Of a DNA stretch of 64,000 bases, positions 33,633 to 46,538 are shown piece after piece. The DNA is from Streptomyces lomondensis (GTDB lineage Bacteria > Actinomycetota > Actinomycetes > Streptomycetales > Streptomycetaceae). Under the pieces are notes generated by a model. It was given only the letters and a program-made list of their open reading frames with translations, was not told where the DNA came from and did not search any database. Where the stretch lies: positions 124,001 through 188,000 of the forward strand of contig NZ_BMWC01000009.1 in the NCBI RefSeq assembly GCF_014651035.1. The letters run 5' to 3'. A program made the translations under genes and the position numbers. Position 1 is the first letter of the stretch. Every line of letters begins with the position of its first letter.

Positions 33633-34384
33633 GCCGCCGGCACCTCGCGTTCGCGCAGCCCCTTGGGGTCGATGACCTCGCGGATCAACCGCAGCTCCTC
33701 GGGCGTGGGTGCGCGGGTGTACGGCATGTCGTCCGGGATCGTGAGCGTGAAGCCCGTGGCGTCGGCGACCTGTTCGGCAGTGACACCGGGGTGCAGGGAG
33801 CGCAGCCGCATCGTGCGGTCGGGTGTCGCGAAGTCGAACACGCCCAGGTCGCTGACGACGTCGGCGAGATGGTGGTAGCGGGTCGCGGAGGGGCCGGCCG
33901 CGGCGGCACGGTCGTGACCGACACCGCAGACCATGTCGACCCGCTCGACGAACACCCGCCGGGAGTGCCGGGGGATCCAGTAACTGGTCGGATTGTTCAG
34001 GGTGTTGACCGGGGCGCCGCGCACGCCGAGCAGCTGCCGCTTCGGGCGGGTCCAGTCGCCGATGCAGGAGATGTTCTGGTTGCCGTACCGGTCGATCTGG
34101 CCGGCGCCCATCATCACGTGCCGCCGCCCGGTGGCCACCAGGGCCAGGTGCCGGCGGTACGGCAGCCAGCCCTCGACCACCTCGGCCTTGGCGCCCATCG
34201 CCGGCACGTCCGCCGTCAGCAGGGCCTCGCCGTCGGTCAGGAGCAGGTCGGGCGCGAAGGTCAGCTTGGCGAGGCGGGCGCCGATCGCCGGGACCGTGCC
34301 CATGGGGCCGGCCAGGATCTCGCCCGCGTCCCGCCAGGCTTCGGCGCAGGCGACCACGCAGTACTCGGCCCTCGTCACCGTCAT
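33629..34384 (-). CDS. ipdB: IpdB, beta subunit of the COCHEA-CoA ring hydrolase
   Basis: 251 residues of the class I CoA-transferase beta fold. Visible blocks are GPMGTVPAIGARLAKLTFAP, MMGAGQIDRYGNQNISCIGD and the conserved GAPVNTLNNPTSYWIPRHSR. IpdAB looks like a CoA transferase but is a retro-Claisen hydrolase that opens the last steroid ring (ring C). Start and stop overlap ipdA and ipdC by four bases each, giving fixed subunit stoichiometry. Assigned from family features and the conserved echA20-ipdA-ipdB-ipdC order. Confidence 0.83.
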   Translation of the reverse strand: MTVTRAEYCVVACAEAWRDAGEILAGPMGTVPAIGARLAKLTFAPDLLLTDGEALLTADVPAMGAKAEVVEGWLPYRRHLALVATGRRHVMMGAGQIDRYGNQNISCIGDWTRPKRQLLGVRGAPVNTLNNPTSYWIPRHSRRVFVERVDMVCGVGHDRAAAAGPSATRYHHLADVVSDLGVFDFATPDRTMRLRSLHPGVTAEQVADATGFTLTIPDDMPYTRAPTPEELRLIREVIDPKGLREREVPAA

Positions 34385-35250
34385 CGGGCTTCCTCCTCGT
34401 GGAAGGCGGCGACCGCGGCCTGGTAGGCGTCCTCGTCACCGGAGAGGAACCACTCGGCGAAGACCCGCCAGGTCTCCGGGTCGCCGGCGGCCTGCGCGTA
34501 GGCACGCTGGAAGGGCTCGTCCCGGTCGTGGTCGGGGGCGCAGGAGGTGAAGTGGGCGCCGTTCGGCGTCTCGGCCACGCCGGTCACGAAGGGCCGTTCG
34601 ACCAGCAGGGTCTGCGGGCCGGCGTCCTTCAGCAGGTCCGCGGTGTCCACGATCCGCTCGCAGGAGACGTAGGCGGCGTCGGCGGCCTGGCAGAACAGAT
34701 CGTCGAAGTACGGGTCGGGGCCCAGGTATTGGGCGTTGCCGTGCGCGTCCGCGCGGTTGAGGTGTACCAGGGCCGCGTCCAGCCGCAGAGCCGGAACCGC
34801 GACGAGTTCCTCGCCGTCCTCGTAGGGCGAGGTGACCGTGCGCAGGTGGGGGTTGACCCGCATCACGTCCGAGCCGAGACCGGCCCGGACCGGCAGGAAG
34901 GGCAGGCGCTGCGACGCGGCGGTCAGGCCCCACATGACCATGGCCTCGTCCAGCTCCACCAGTTCGAACGCGCCCCGCTGCCGGGCCGCCGTGAAGTGCG
35001 GCTCCAGGGGGATGGAGTCCAGGGTCGCGAAGGCCGCGACCAGCTTGCGGATCTTGCCCGCGGCGGCGAGGAGGCCGACGTCCGGGCCGCCGTAGGAGAC
35101 GACGGTAAGGTCGGTGACGTCGGAGCGCAGCAGGGCGCGCACCAGTGCCATCGGCTTGCGCCGTGCTCCCCAGCCGCCGATGCCGATCGTCATGCCGCTG
35201 CCGAGGCGGCCGACGACCTGCTCGGCGGTCATCGTCTTGTCCCTGCTCAC
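34381..35250 (-). CDS. ipdA: IpdA, alpha subunit of the COCHEA-CoA ring hydrolase
   Basis: 289 residues of the class I CoA-transferase alpha fold. SGMTIGIGGWGARRKPMALV is the nucleotide-binding-like loop, and YGGPDVGLLAAAGKIRKLV follows. PALRLDAALVHLNRADAHGN and DAAYVSCERIVDTADL match IpdA-type proteins. GTG 35250 overlaps the echA20 stop (GTGA). With IpdB it hydrolyses the carbocyclic thioester made by EchA20. Confidence 0.83.
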   Translation of the reverse strand: MSRDKTMTAEQVVGRLGSGMTIGIGGWGARRKPMALVRALLRSDVTDLTVVSYGGPDVGLLAAAGKIRKLVAAFATLDSIPLEPHFTAARQRGAFELVELDEAMVMWGLTAASQRLPFLPVRAGLGSDVMRVNPHLRTVTSPYEDGEELVAVPALRLDAALVHLNRADAHGNAQYLGPDPYFDDLFCQAADAAYVSCERIVDTADLLKDAGPQTLLVERPFVTGVAETPNGAHFTSCAPDHDRDEPFQRAYAQAAGDPETWRVFAEWFLSGDEDAYQAAVAAFHEEEAR

Positions 35251-36011
35251 GCCTGCTCCTGCCCGCCGTCTGCGGTGGTGCCGAAGGTGGCGCGTACGCG
35301 GTCGGCGACGCCGCCGAGGTTCGCCTCGAAGGTGAAGCCCTGCTCGTAGCGGTAGCTGCGGCGGACGTCGACCGGGTCGATGCCGTTGATCGCGGCCTTG
35401 GCGAGGCGGAGGAGGGAGCCGTCCTTGGCGGCGATCTCGCGGGCCAACTCCAAAGCGGCCTCATGGAGTTGATTGCGCGGGACCACCTGCCACACCGATC
35501 CGTGCCGGTGCAGTTCGGCGGCGGTGACGGTGCGCGAGGTGTAGTACAGGGTCCGCATCAGGTGCTGTGGGACCAGCCGGGCCAGATGGGTGGCGGCGCC
35601 GAGCGCGCCCCGGTCCAGCTCCGGCAGGCCGAACGTCGCGTCGTCGCTCGCCACGATCGCGTCCGCGTTGCCGACCAGGCCGATCCCGCCGCCCACGCAG
35701 AAGCCGTGCACGGCCGCGACCACCGGGACCTCGCAGTCGTAGACCGCGGCGAACGCCTCGAAGCAGCCGCGGTTGACGCCGATGAGGGCCCCGTGGTCCC
35801 TGCTGCGCTGGAGCTCCTTGATGTCGACGCCGGCGTTGAAGCCGCGTCCCGCCGCGGTGAGCACCACGCAGCGCACCTCGGGATCAGCCCCGGCGGCGCG
35901 GACCGCCGCGGCCAGGTCGTACCAGCCCCGCACCGGAAGGGCGTTGACGGGCGGGAAGTCCACGGTGACGACGGCGACGCCCTCTTCCGGGGCGGTGGTG
36001 GAGACACCCAT
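35247..36011 (-). CDS. echA20: EchA20-like ring-D hydrolase (crotonase fold)
   Basis: 254 residues of the enoyl-CoA hydratase/isomerase superfamily. NALPVRGWYDLAAAVRAAG, GRGFNAGVDIKELQRSRDHG (oxyanion-hole strand) and HGFCVGGGIGLVGNADAIVA are diagnostic crotonase blocks. DATFGLPELDRGALGAATHL matches the EchA20 subgroup, which hydrolyses ring D of the bicyclic CoA thioester. First gene of its operon, 12 bases from the large palindrome that contains the second KstR2-like site. Confidence 0.84.
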   Translation of the reverse strand: MGVSTTAPEEGVAVVTVDFPPVNALPVRGWYDLAAAVRAAGADPEVRCVVLTAAGRGFNAGVDIKELQRSRDHGALIGVNRGCFEAFAAVYDCEVPVVAAVHGFCVGGGIGLVGNADAIVASDDATFGLPELDRGALGAATHLARLVPQHLMRTLYYTSRTVTAAELHRHGSVWQVVPRNQLHEAALELAREIAAKDGSLLRLAKAAINGIDPVDVRRSYRYEQGFTFEANLGGVADRVRATFGTTADGGQEQA

Positions 36012-36022
36012 GAGCGGATCAG

Positions 36023-36060
36023 CTACCTTTCCACCAAACGTTTGTTAGGTGGAAAGGTAG
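36023..36060. promoter_or_regulatory. KstR2-like operator inside a 13-bp-arm palindrome, echA20-SDR divergent promoter
   Basis: Read on the minus strand, 36049-36031 is CCTAACAAACGTTTGGTGG, nearly identical to the site at 29857-29876. It is flanked by perfect arms CTACCTTTCCACC (36023-36035) and the complement (36048-36060), extendable by one more pair. One TetR-type regulator could thus close both divergent promoters. Confidence 0.7.
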
Positions 36061-36090
36061 CAGCGGTCCACGCGCCGCGGGAGGTGTCCA

Positions 36091-36867
36091 TTGGCAGCGT
36101 TCATCGATCTGTCGGGGTCCGTCGCCGTCGTCACCGGCGGCACCCGGGGCGTCGGCGCGGGCATCGCCCGGGCCCTGCTGGAGGCCGGTGCCGAGGTCGT
36201 CACCTGCGCCCGCCGTGCCCCTGAGGAGCCGGTCGAGGCGGGCGGGCGCACGGCCCGTTTCCTGCCGGTCGACCTGCGTGACCAGGAGGCGACGGTCGCC
36301 TTCTTCGACCGCGTCCGGGAGGACTACGGCCGTCTGGACACGCTGGTCAACAACGCCGGCGGCACCCCGTACCGCAAGCTCGACGAGGGCGCAGCCGAAC
36401 GGCACGCCCGGGTCGTCGAGTTGAACCTGCTCGCTCCGCTGACCGCCTCGCTCGCCGCGTACGAGGTGATGCGCGACCGGCCCGGCAGCGGGTCGATCGT
36501 GATGATCGGCAGCGTCAGCGGCAGCCGCCCCTCCCCCGGCACGGCGGCGTACGGCGCCGCCAAGGCCGGTCTGGAGCACCTGGCGCGGTCGATGGCCGTC
36601 GAGTGGGCCCCGCGGATCCGCGTCAACACCCTCGTCCTCGGCATGGTCCGCACCGAACTGTCCCATCTGCACTACGGCGACGAGGACGGCATCGCGGCCG
36701 TCGGGCGCACCGTGCCGCTCGGCCGCCTCGCCGAACCGTCGGACGTCGGCGACGCCTGCGTCTTCCTCGCCTCCGACCGCGCCTCCTACATCAGCGGCGC
36801 CGGCCTCCTCGTGCACGGCGGCGGGGAACGGCCGGCCTTCCTGGACGCGGCCACCGCCCACACGTGA
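36091..36867 (+). CDS. Short-chain dehydrogenase of the HIP cluster (Rv3549c-like)
   Basis: 258 residues from TTG 36091, with GGGAGG 6 bases upstream. SDR motifs: VVTGGTRGVGAGIARALLEA, NNAGGTPYRKL, GSVSGSRPSPGTAAYGAAKA with the catalytic tyrosine and lysine, and VLGMVRTELSHL. The mycobacterial cluster has two SDR genes beside echA20; size and order match the 259-residue member. The substrate in the pathway is not firmly known. Transcribed divergently from echA20 under the shared palindrome. Confidence 0.78.
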   Translation: MAAFIDLSGSVAVVTGGTRGVGAGIARALLEAGAEVVTCARRAPEEPVEAGGRTARFLPVDLRDQEATVAFFDRVREDYGRLDTLVNNAGGTPYRKLDEGAAERHARVVELNLLAPLTASLAAYEVMRDRPGSGSIVMIGSVSGSRPSPGTAAYGAAKAGLEHLARSMAVEWAPRIRVNTLVLGMVRTELSHLHYGDEDGIAAVGRTVPLGRLAEPSDVGDACVFLASDRASYISGAGLLVHGGGERPAFLDAATAHT

Positions 36868-36893
36868 CCCACCGTCGGAAGGACATCCACACC

Positions 36894-37802
36894 ATGACCG
36901 GACTGTGCACCGGACGCGTCGTCGCCGTCACCGGAGCGGGGCGCGGACTCGGCCGCGCGCACGCCCTCGCCTTCGCCGCCGAGGGCGCCAAGGTCGTCGT
37001 CAACGACCTCGGCGTCGGCCTCGACGGCACCGGAGGGACCGCCGGACCCGCGCAGCAGACCGTCGACGAGATCCGGGAGTCGGGCGGGGACGCGGTCGCC
37101 CACACCGGCGACATCACCACGGCCGACGGCGCCGCCTCCCTCGTGCGCACGGCTCTGGACACGTACGGCCGCCTCGACACGCTCGTCAACAACGCCGGGT
37201 TCCTGCGCGACCGCATGCTGGTGAACCTCGACGAGGACGACTGGGACGCGGTGCTGCGGGTCCATCTCAAGGGCCACTTCCTGCCGTTGAAGCACGCCGC
37301 CGCGCACTGGCGGGCCGAGGCGAAGGCGGGCCGCACGCCCGAGGCCCGGGTGATCAACACCAGCTCGGGCGCCGGGCTCCTCGGCAGTGTCGGGCAGGGC
37401 AACTACTCCGCGGCCAAGGCCGGCATCGTCGCCCTGACCCTGGTCGCCGCCGCCGAGCTGCGCCGCTACGGGGTGCGGGTCAACGCCATCGCGCCGGCCG
37501 CCCGGACCCGGATGACCGAGCGGACCTTCGCCGACACCATGACCGCGCCCGACGACGGCGATTTCGACGCCATGGCGCCGGAGAACGTCTCCCCTCTGGT
37601 CGTCTGGCTGGGCTCCGCCGCCTCGGCCGGGGTGACCGGCCGGGTCTTCGAGGCCGAGGGCGGCCGCATCACCGTCATGGAGGGCTGGCGCCCCGGCCCG
37701 ACCGCCGACAAAGGCGCCCGCTGGAGCCCCGCGGAGGCGGGCGAGACCGCCCTGAAGCTGCTGGCGGAGGCGGAGCCGCCGCGGCCGGTGTACGGGGCGT
37801 GA
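36894..37802 (+). CDS. Short-chain dehydrogenase of the HIP cluster (Rv3548c-like)
   Basis: 302 residues from ATG 36894 with AAGGA upstream. AVTGAGRGLGRAHALAFAAE and KVVVNDLGVGLDGTGGTAGP match the long SDR group related to peroxisomal 17-beta-HSD4. NNAGFLRDRMLVNLDEDDWD and SSGAGLLGSVGQGNYSAAKA follow. The length is close to the 304-residue mycobacterial Rv3548c, which also follows the shorter SDR. Last gene of the cluster; its stop is 13 bases from the convergent phosphatase gene. Confidence 0.78.
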   Translation: MTGLCTGRVVAVTGAGRGLGRAHALAFAAEGAKVVVNDLGVGLDGTGGTAGPAQQTVDEIRESGGDAVAHTGDITTADGAASLVRTALDTYGRLDTLVNNAGFLRDRMLVNLDEDDWDAVLRVHLKGHFLPLKHAAAHWRAEAKAGRTPEARVINTSSGAGLLGSVGQGNYSAAKAGIVALTLVAAAELRRYGVRVNAIAPAARTRMTERTFADTMTAPDDGDFDAMAPENVSPLVVWLGSAASAGVTGRVFEAEGGRITVMEGWRPGPTADKGARWSPAEAGETALKLLAEAEPPRPVYGA

Positions 37803-37815
37803 GCGTACGTATCCG

Positions 37816-40299
37816 TCACCCCACCCGAATGCCCACGAGGCACGTGTCGTCGTCGGTGTCCGACTTGCTGTACGTCAGCAGGCGGTCCAGTTGCTGGTCG
37901 AGGGTGCTGGGTGCCGTGCGGGCGGTGGTCAGCAGGTGGGTCAGGGACTCCTCCACGGGGCGGTCGCGGCGTTCGATCAGGCCGTCCGTGTACATCAACA
38001 GGGTGTCTCCGGCGGCCAGTTGGATCTCGGTCTCCTCGTACGTGGCCTCGGGCACCGCTCCGAGCAGAAGGCCCTTGACCAGGGGCAAGGGGGTCGCCTC
38101 GGTGTCGCGGACGAGTACGGGCGGCAGATGACCCGCCCTGGCCCAGCGCAGCGTCCGGTCGGCCGGGTCGTACAGGCCGCACACCGCCGTCGCGGTGACG
38201 GCGCCCGTCAGATGGTGCGCCACGATGTTGAGCCACGACAGCAGCTGGCCCGGCCCGGCGCCCGTCACCGCCAGGCCGCGCAGCGCGTTGCGCAGGACGA
38301 CCATGCTGGTGGCGGCCTCGATGCCGTGCCCGGCCACGTCCCCGACGCACAGCAGCACCAGCCCGGACGGCAGGACGACGGCGTCGTACCAGTCGCCGCC
38401 CACCAGTTGCTCGGTCTCCGCGGGCCGGTAGCGGACCGCCGCCTGGAGCCCGGTCACCCGCAGGGGCGCCTGGGTGGGGGGCATGATGGCGTGCTGCAAC
38501 TGAAGGGTCAGCCGGTTGCGTTCGGTGGCCTGCTGCTCGGTGTGGGCCAGCTGGTCGCGGGTCGCGGCGAGGGCCACCTCGGTCCAGTGCTGGGCCGAGA
38601 TGTCCTGGCAGGCGCCGCGGACCAGGAGCAGCCGGCCGTCGGTGTCGAGCACGGGTTCGGCGACGATCCGGATGTGCCGGGTCACCCCGTCCGGCCGCTG
38701 GAGCCGGAAGGCCGCGGCCGCCGGCCGCCGGTGGTGCAGCAGCGTGCGCAGGAAGCGGCGGATGGCGACGCCGTCGTCCGGATGGGCGTGGGACGGCAGC
38801 TCCTCCAGGGGCACCGGCGTGCTCGACTGCGGGCGCCCGTAGAGGTCGAACAGCTGCCCGTTCCAGGTGATCTCCCCGGTCAGCACGTTCTCCTCGAAGC
38901 CGCCGATCCGGCCGAGACGCTGGGCGTGCTGAAGCAGGCTCGCCAGGCGCGCCGTCTCGTCCTCGATGCGCCAGATGAGGAGGACGGCGGTGCCGTGCCG
39001 GCTGATGCTGATGTCCGCGACGGCCGAGAGGGGGACCTGGTCGACGAGGGCGGTGAGGTTCATCCGGCGGGCCCTGAAGGGCTCGCCGGTGGAATAGACG
39101 CGCTCGATGCGATGGAACAGCTCGCTGTCCCCGGCGGCCATCGGGTAGGCCTCCAGCAGCAGCGCGCCGCTGACGACCGCCCGCGGCCGCCCGGCCGGAT
39201 CCAGGAAGCGGCTGTTCACGTGCTGGATGCGGAAGTCCGCGAGGTTCCCGGCGCCGTCCAGGTGCGGCACCAGGACCAGGGCGGGGTCGTGCAGCCCGTC
39301 GGCCAGGTCCATCAGCTCCGCGGCGTCCGGCAGGACCCGCGGCTCCTGGGCTCCCGCCTGCGGCGGCGTGTACGTCTCCAGCGTGTGGGCGCACAGTTCG
39401 GCGAGGGCCTCCACCTGGCGGACGATCTGCGGGGGCTGCGGCGTCAGAGGCGTCGGCCAGGCGATCTCCAGCACGCCGTGGATGCGCCCGCCGGTGCCGG
39501 CGGGCAGCGCGGCCCTGCCGCCGTCCGGGTGGTAGTGGAGGCCGATGCTGGGCAGTCCGGTCTCCCCGAGGGAGGTGATCCACTGGCCCTCGCGCTCGAG
39601 GAGGCCCCGCCGCGCGACGGTCGCCACGTCCGGTGGGACGTAGCGCCAGCGCGCGGCCTCGGCCGGTGAGAAGCCGGCGCTGCCCGCCAGGGTGAGCGAA
39701 CCGTCGGAGCCCGCGGCCCAGACGGCCACGGCGACCGCGCCCAGGGGGCGCAGCGCCTGCTCCAGCAGGGCGTCGGCGACGGCCTGGGTGTCGTCCGCGG
39801 CCAGCACGCCGCTCTCGGCGGCGCGCAGCCGTACGGCGGCCGACTCGGGCTCCGCCCCGTCGGCGGCCTGCGTGGCGGCGAGGAACGCGTCCGTCACCTC
39901 CGACACCCGGTCCCGGGCGGCCTGGTTGATGACGTCGACGGCCAGTTCCAGGGGGGTGACCTGGGCCTGCTCGGCCAGCTCGGCGAGCTGCCGGGCGGCC
40001 TGGACCGGCCCGCACTTGAGCCGTTCGACCAGGACACCCTTGGCGAGCTCGATCAGGGCGCGCCCCTCGGCCTCCGCCTGGGCGGCCCGCACCTCCCGGC
40101 TGAGCCGCTCCACGGTGGCCGCGAGCCGGCCCACCGGGGAGGAGGACGGGGCACCGCCGGGTTCCGCGAGCGGCCCGTCGGGAGTCACCGGCAGCCCCTC
40201 AGGCGTCACCGGCGGGACGGAGGACGCCGGGCCTGCGGCGGAGTCGCGCTCGGTCTCACCGCGCGGACCCGGTTCGGGCGGCTGCTCGGACGTGCTCAC
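37816..40299 (-). CDS. SpoIIE-type PP2C phosphatase with ANTAR-like, GAF and PAS domains
   Basis: 827 residues from GTG 40299. After a Pro-rich N terminus, residues 75-130 look like an ANTAR-type helical domain (LIELAKGVLVERLKCGPVQA). A GAF-like domain covers about 150-310, and two PAS-like domains about 330-590, the second with GGFEENVLTGEITWNGQLFD. A SpoIIE/PP2C domain begins near 605 (ERNRLTLQLQHAIMPP), with metal aspartates in VGGDWYDAV and VGDVAGHG and a final TDDDTCLVGIRVG. Such proteins dephosphorylate anti-anti-sigma factors in stress signalling. The start is 73 bases after the hybrid kinase stop in the same direction, so they may share a transcript. Confidence 0.88.
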   Translation of the reverse strand: MSTSEQPPEPGPRGETERDSAAGPASSVPPVTPEGLPVTPDGPLAEPGGAPSSSPVGRLAATVERLSREVRAAQAEAEGRALIELAKGVLVERLKCGPVQAARQLAELAEQAQVTPLELAVDVINQAARDRVSEVTDAFLAATQAADGAEPESAAVRLRAAESGVLAADDTQAVADALLEQALRPLGAVAVAVWAAGSDGSLTLAGSAGFSPAEAARWRYVPPDVATVARRGLLEREGQWITSLGETGLPSIGLHYHPDGGRAALPAGTGGRIHGVLEIAWPTPLTPQPPQIVRQVEALAELCAHTLETYTPPQAGAQEPRVLPDAAELMDLADGLHDPALVLVPHLDGAGNLADFRIQHVNSRFLDPAGRPRAVVSGALLLEAYPMAAGDSELFHRIERVYSTGEPFRARRMNLTALVDQVPLSAVADISISRHGTAVLLIWRIEDETARLASLLQHAQRLGRIGGFEENVLTGEITWNGQLFDLYGRPQSSTPVPLEELPSHAHPDDGVAIRRFLRTLLHHRRPAAAAFRLQRPDGVTRHIRIVAEPVLDTDGRLLLVRGACQDISAQHWTEVALAATRDQLAHTEQQATERNRLTLQLQHAIMPPTQAPLRVTGLQAAVRYRPAETEQLVGGDWYDAVVLPSGLVLLCVGDVAGHGIEAATSMVVLRNALRGLAVTGAGPGQLLSWLNIVAHHLTGAVTATAVCGLYDPADRTLRWARAGHLPPVLVRDTEATPLPLVKGLLLGAVPEATYEETEIQLAAGDTLLMYTDGLIERRDRPVEESLTHLLTTARTAPSTLDQQLDRLLTYSKSDTDDDTCLVGIRVG

Positions 40300-40372
40300 G
40301 GTGTGGATGCTCCTCGGCTGGAGCGCCCTGGGGCGCGGAACGGCGGGCGCTGCGGGGCGGGCGCCGGCGTGC

Positions 40373-44644
<4,272 letters not shown>

Positions 44645-45054
44645 GCGCACCCTCGTTCCGCTCCCCAGGAGTCCTCGGCACCGAGGACTCGGAACCACCC
44701 CCCGGACCGCGTCGGCGGCCCGGCTGTCGTGCGTGCATTTCCGCGGTCACGGATCTGCGCGACGAGAAAATACGCCGCAGGTTAACGCAGGTCCCGGGGC
44801 CGGAACAAAGCGCGGGCCGCGGTGCGGACGAGGCGCCCGCACTGGTCCGCACCACGGTGCGGTTCCGCGTCAGACGTCGGCGCCGACGCGCCCGGCGGTG
44901 CCGCCCGCGACCGCCTCGATGGTGTCCGCGGACTCCCCACGACGAGGTACACCTTCCACCGGCCGGTCGCGCTGATGACCTGCCCGGCGACGGTGGAGGC
45001 GGCCGCCACCAGGGCTGCCGGGTCGCCCCGGATGAGCGGCAGCACAATCAGGGC
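44645..45054. other. 410-base divergent region with a possible frameshifted minus-strand remnant
   Basis: Between the kinase gene and a rightward unknown gene. On the minus strand, a frame from GTG 45045 reads VLPLIRGDPAALVAAASTVA and then TGRWKVYLVV. After a one-base shift a second frame continues ESADTIEAVAGGTAGRVGADV to a stop near 44870. The two parts together look protein-like, so this may be a small gene with a frameshift. No ribosome site was found and I do not recognise the family. Confidence 0.3.
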
Positions 45055-45630
45055 ATGGACGTCCGCGAGCTGCTGGAAGCGGCTTCACTGCTGGTTCCCG
45101 AGGAGACCGCCGCCGAGAACGGCCTGACGGTGAACGACGTCTGGGAGTATCTGGTCCACGACGAGTGGGAAGTGGCTCTCGGGCTCTTGGAGGAACTCGG
45201 TGACGTGCGTCCGCTCCCGCTCGCCTTCTGGCAGGCCCTCGCCACCGCCGCCGAGCAGTCGGGGCTGGAGCGGAGCGCGGCCTGGTGCCATTGGCGCTGC
45301 TCCGAGACCCGGTACGGCGTCATCCGGGCCGACCTTTCCCTCAGGTCCGCCGAGGAGGCCCGTCGGCAGACGCCCCTCCCCGGCGCCGGCGTCCTGCGCC
45401 CGATGTGGGACATCGGGGATCGGACCCTGAGCGGCGCACCGGACCTCCGCGCAGCGCGTCTCTGGGTGGAGCGCGTCCCCTTCATGGGGCCCGGCGAGCG
45501 GGCCGTGGTGCGGCTGGCTCCGCTCGACCCGTCGCGGTGGTGGCGTCTTCGCCCCGGCCAGGTGATCACCATGCACGAGGACCGGACCGTCGCCGGAACA
45601 GCGGTCCTCCTGGAGGTTCGGCGCCCGTAA
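45055..45630 (+). CDS. Protein of unknown function
   Basis: 191 residues from ATG 45055 (MDVRELLEAASLLVPEETAA). The N-terminal 100 residues are mostly helical (VNDVWEYLVHDEWEVALGLL, WQALATAAEQSGLERSAAWC). The C-terminal part reads like a small beta domain ending RPGQVITMHEDRTVAGTAVL, similar in style to the C-terminal barrel of translation-factor-like proteins. No known family recognised. An in-frame extension upstream is arginine-rich and shadow-like. Confidence 0.65.
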   Translation: MDVRELLEAASLLVPEETAAENGLTVNDVWEYLVHDEWEVALGLLEELGDVRPLPLAFWQALATAAEQSGLERSAAWCHWRCSETRYGVIRADLSLRSAEEARRQTPLPGAGVLRPMWDIGDRTLSGAPDLRAARLWVERVPFMGPGERAVVRLAPLDPSRWWRLRPGQVITMHEDRTVAGTAVLLEVRRP

Positions 45631-45831
45631 GCCCCCGGCGGCCGCTCAGCACGAGCCCGGGCAGGGCCCGTTCAGGTGTCTGCTCTACCCTCACGTGCGG
45701 GGCCGATGGTGCATTTTCGGCCTGCAAGGCGATCGAATCAGTCACGCGCGCCGAGGCGGGCGCGGGCGCGAGCCCCCGTCCCCGCGGTTCCACGAGTTGC
45801 TGCCCTGCCGCAATCCCTGCCAGGAGGACCC

Positions 45832-46503
45832 TTGTACGACGACCAGCGGGCAGAGCGCCCCGGAAGCCTCGGAGAGCACCAGATCCAGCGCGAGTTGGGC
45901 ACCGTCGAACGCGCCGACCGGTTCTACGACGAGCAGGTGCTGGACCGGCTCAATCCGCGGATGCGGGAGTTCGTGGCCCGCCAGGAGATGTTCTTCCTGG
46001 CCACGGCGGACAGCCGCGGGGAGTGCGACAGCACCTTCCGGGCCGGCCCGCCCGGCTTTCTCCGGGTCCTCGACGACGCGACCCTGGCCTACCCGGAGTA
46101 CCGCGGGAACGGCGTCATGGCCTCGCTCGGCAACATCCGGGAGAACCCGCACATCGGCATCCTGATGATCGACTTCTCCCAGGACCGTATCGGCCTGCAT
46201 GTCAACGGCAGGGCCCGCCTGGTCACCGACGACGCCATGCGCCAGAGGTACCCGGGCCTGCCGGTCGACCCGGTGCCCGGCCGCCGCCCCCAGATGTGGG
46301 TGGAGGTCGAGGTGGAGGAGGCGTACATCCACTGCTCGAAGCACATACCGAGGCTGGTCCGCGCGCCGTTGCGGCAGCACGTCGGCGGCGAGGGCGGCGC
46401 GGCCGCCGACGGCGAGCAGGCCTGGGGCACCGACGACGTCCGCCGCAAGGGCGGCGACTACTTCGGGGCGGCGGCCGAGCGGCACGGGCTGGCCTCCCGC
46501 TGA
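45832..46503 (+). CDS. Pyridoxamine 5'-phosphate oxidase-family protein
   Basis: 223 residues from TTG 45832, chosen because AGGAGG lies just upstream. The split-barrel flavin-binding fold is indicated by FVARQEMFFLATADSRGECD, FLRVLDDATLAYPEYRGNGV and ENPHIGILMIDFSQDRIGLH, then VNGRARLVTD. EEAYIHCSKHIPRLVR is the usual end of this subgroup. Members bind FMN, F420 or haem; reaction unknown. It stands alone between signalling genes. Confidence 0.82.
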   Translation: MYDDQRAERPGSLGEHQIQRELGTVERADRFYDEQVLDRLNPRMREFVARQEMFFLATADSRGECDSTFRAGPPGFLRVLDDATLAYPEYRGNGVMASLGNIRENPHIGILMIDFSQDRIGLHVNGRARLVTDDAMRQRYPGLPVDPVPGRRPQMWVEVEVEEAYIHCSKHIPRLVRAPLRQHVGGEGGAAADGEQAWGTDDVRRKGGDYFGAAAERHGLASR

Positions 46504-46538
46504 CGGAGGGCGGCCGCACGCACCCAGGCGATCACCGG

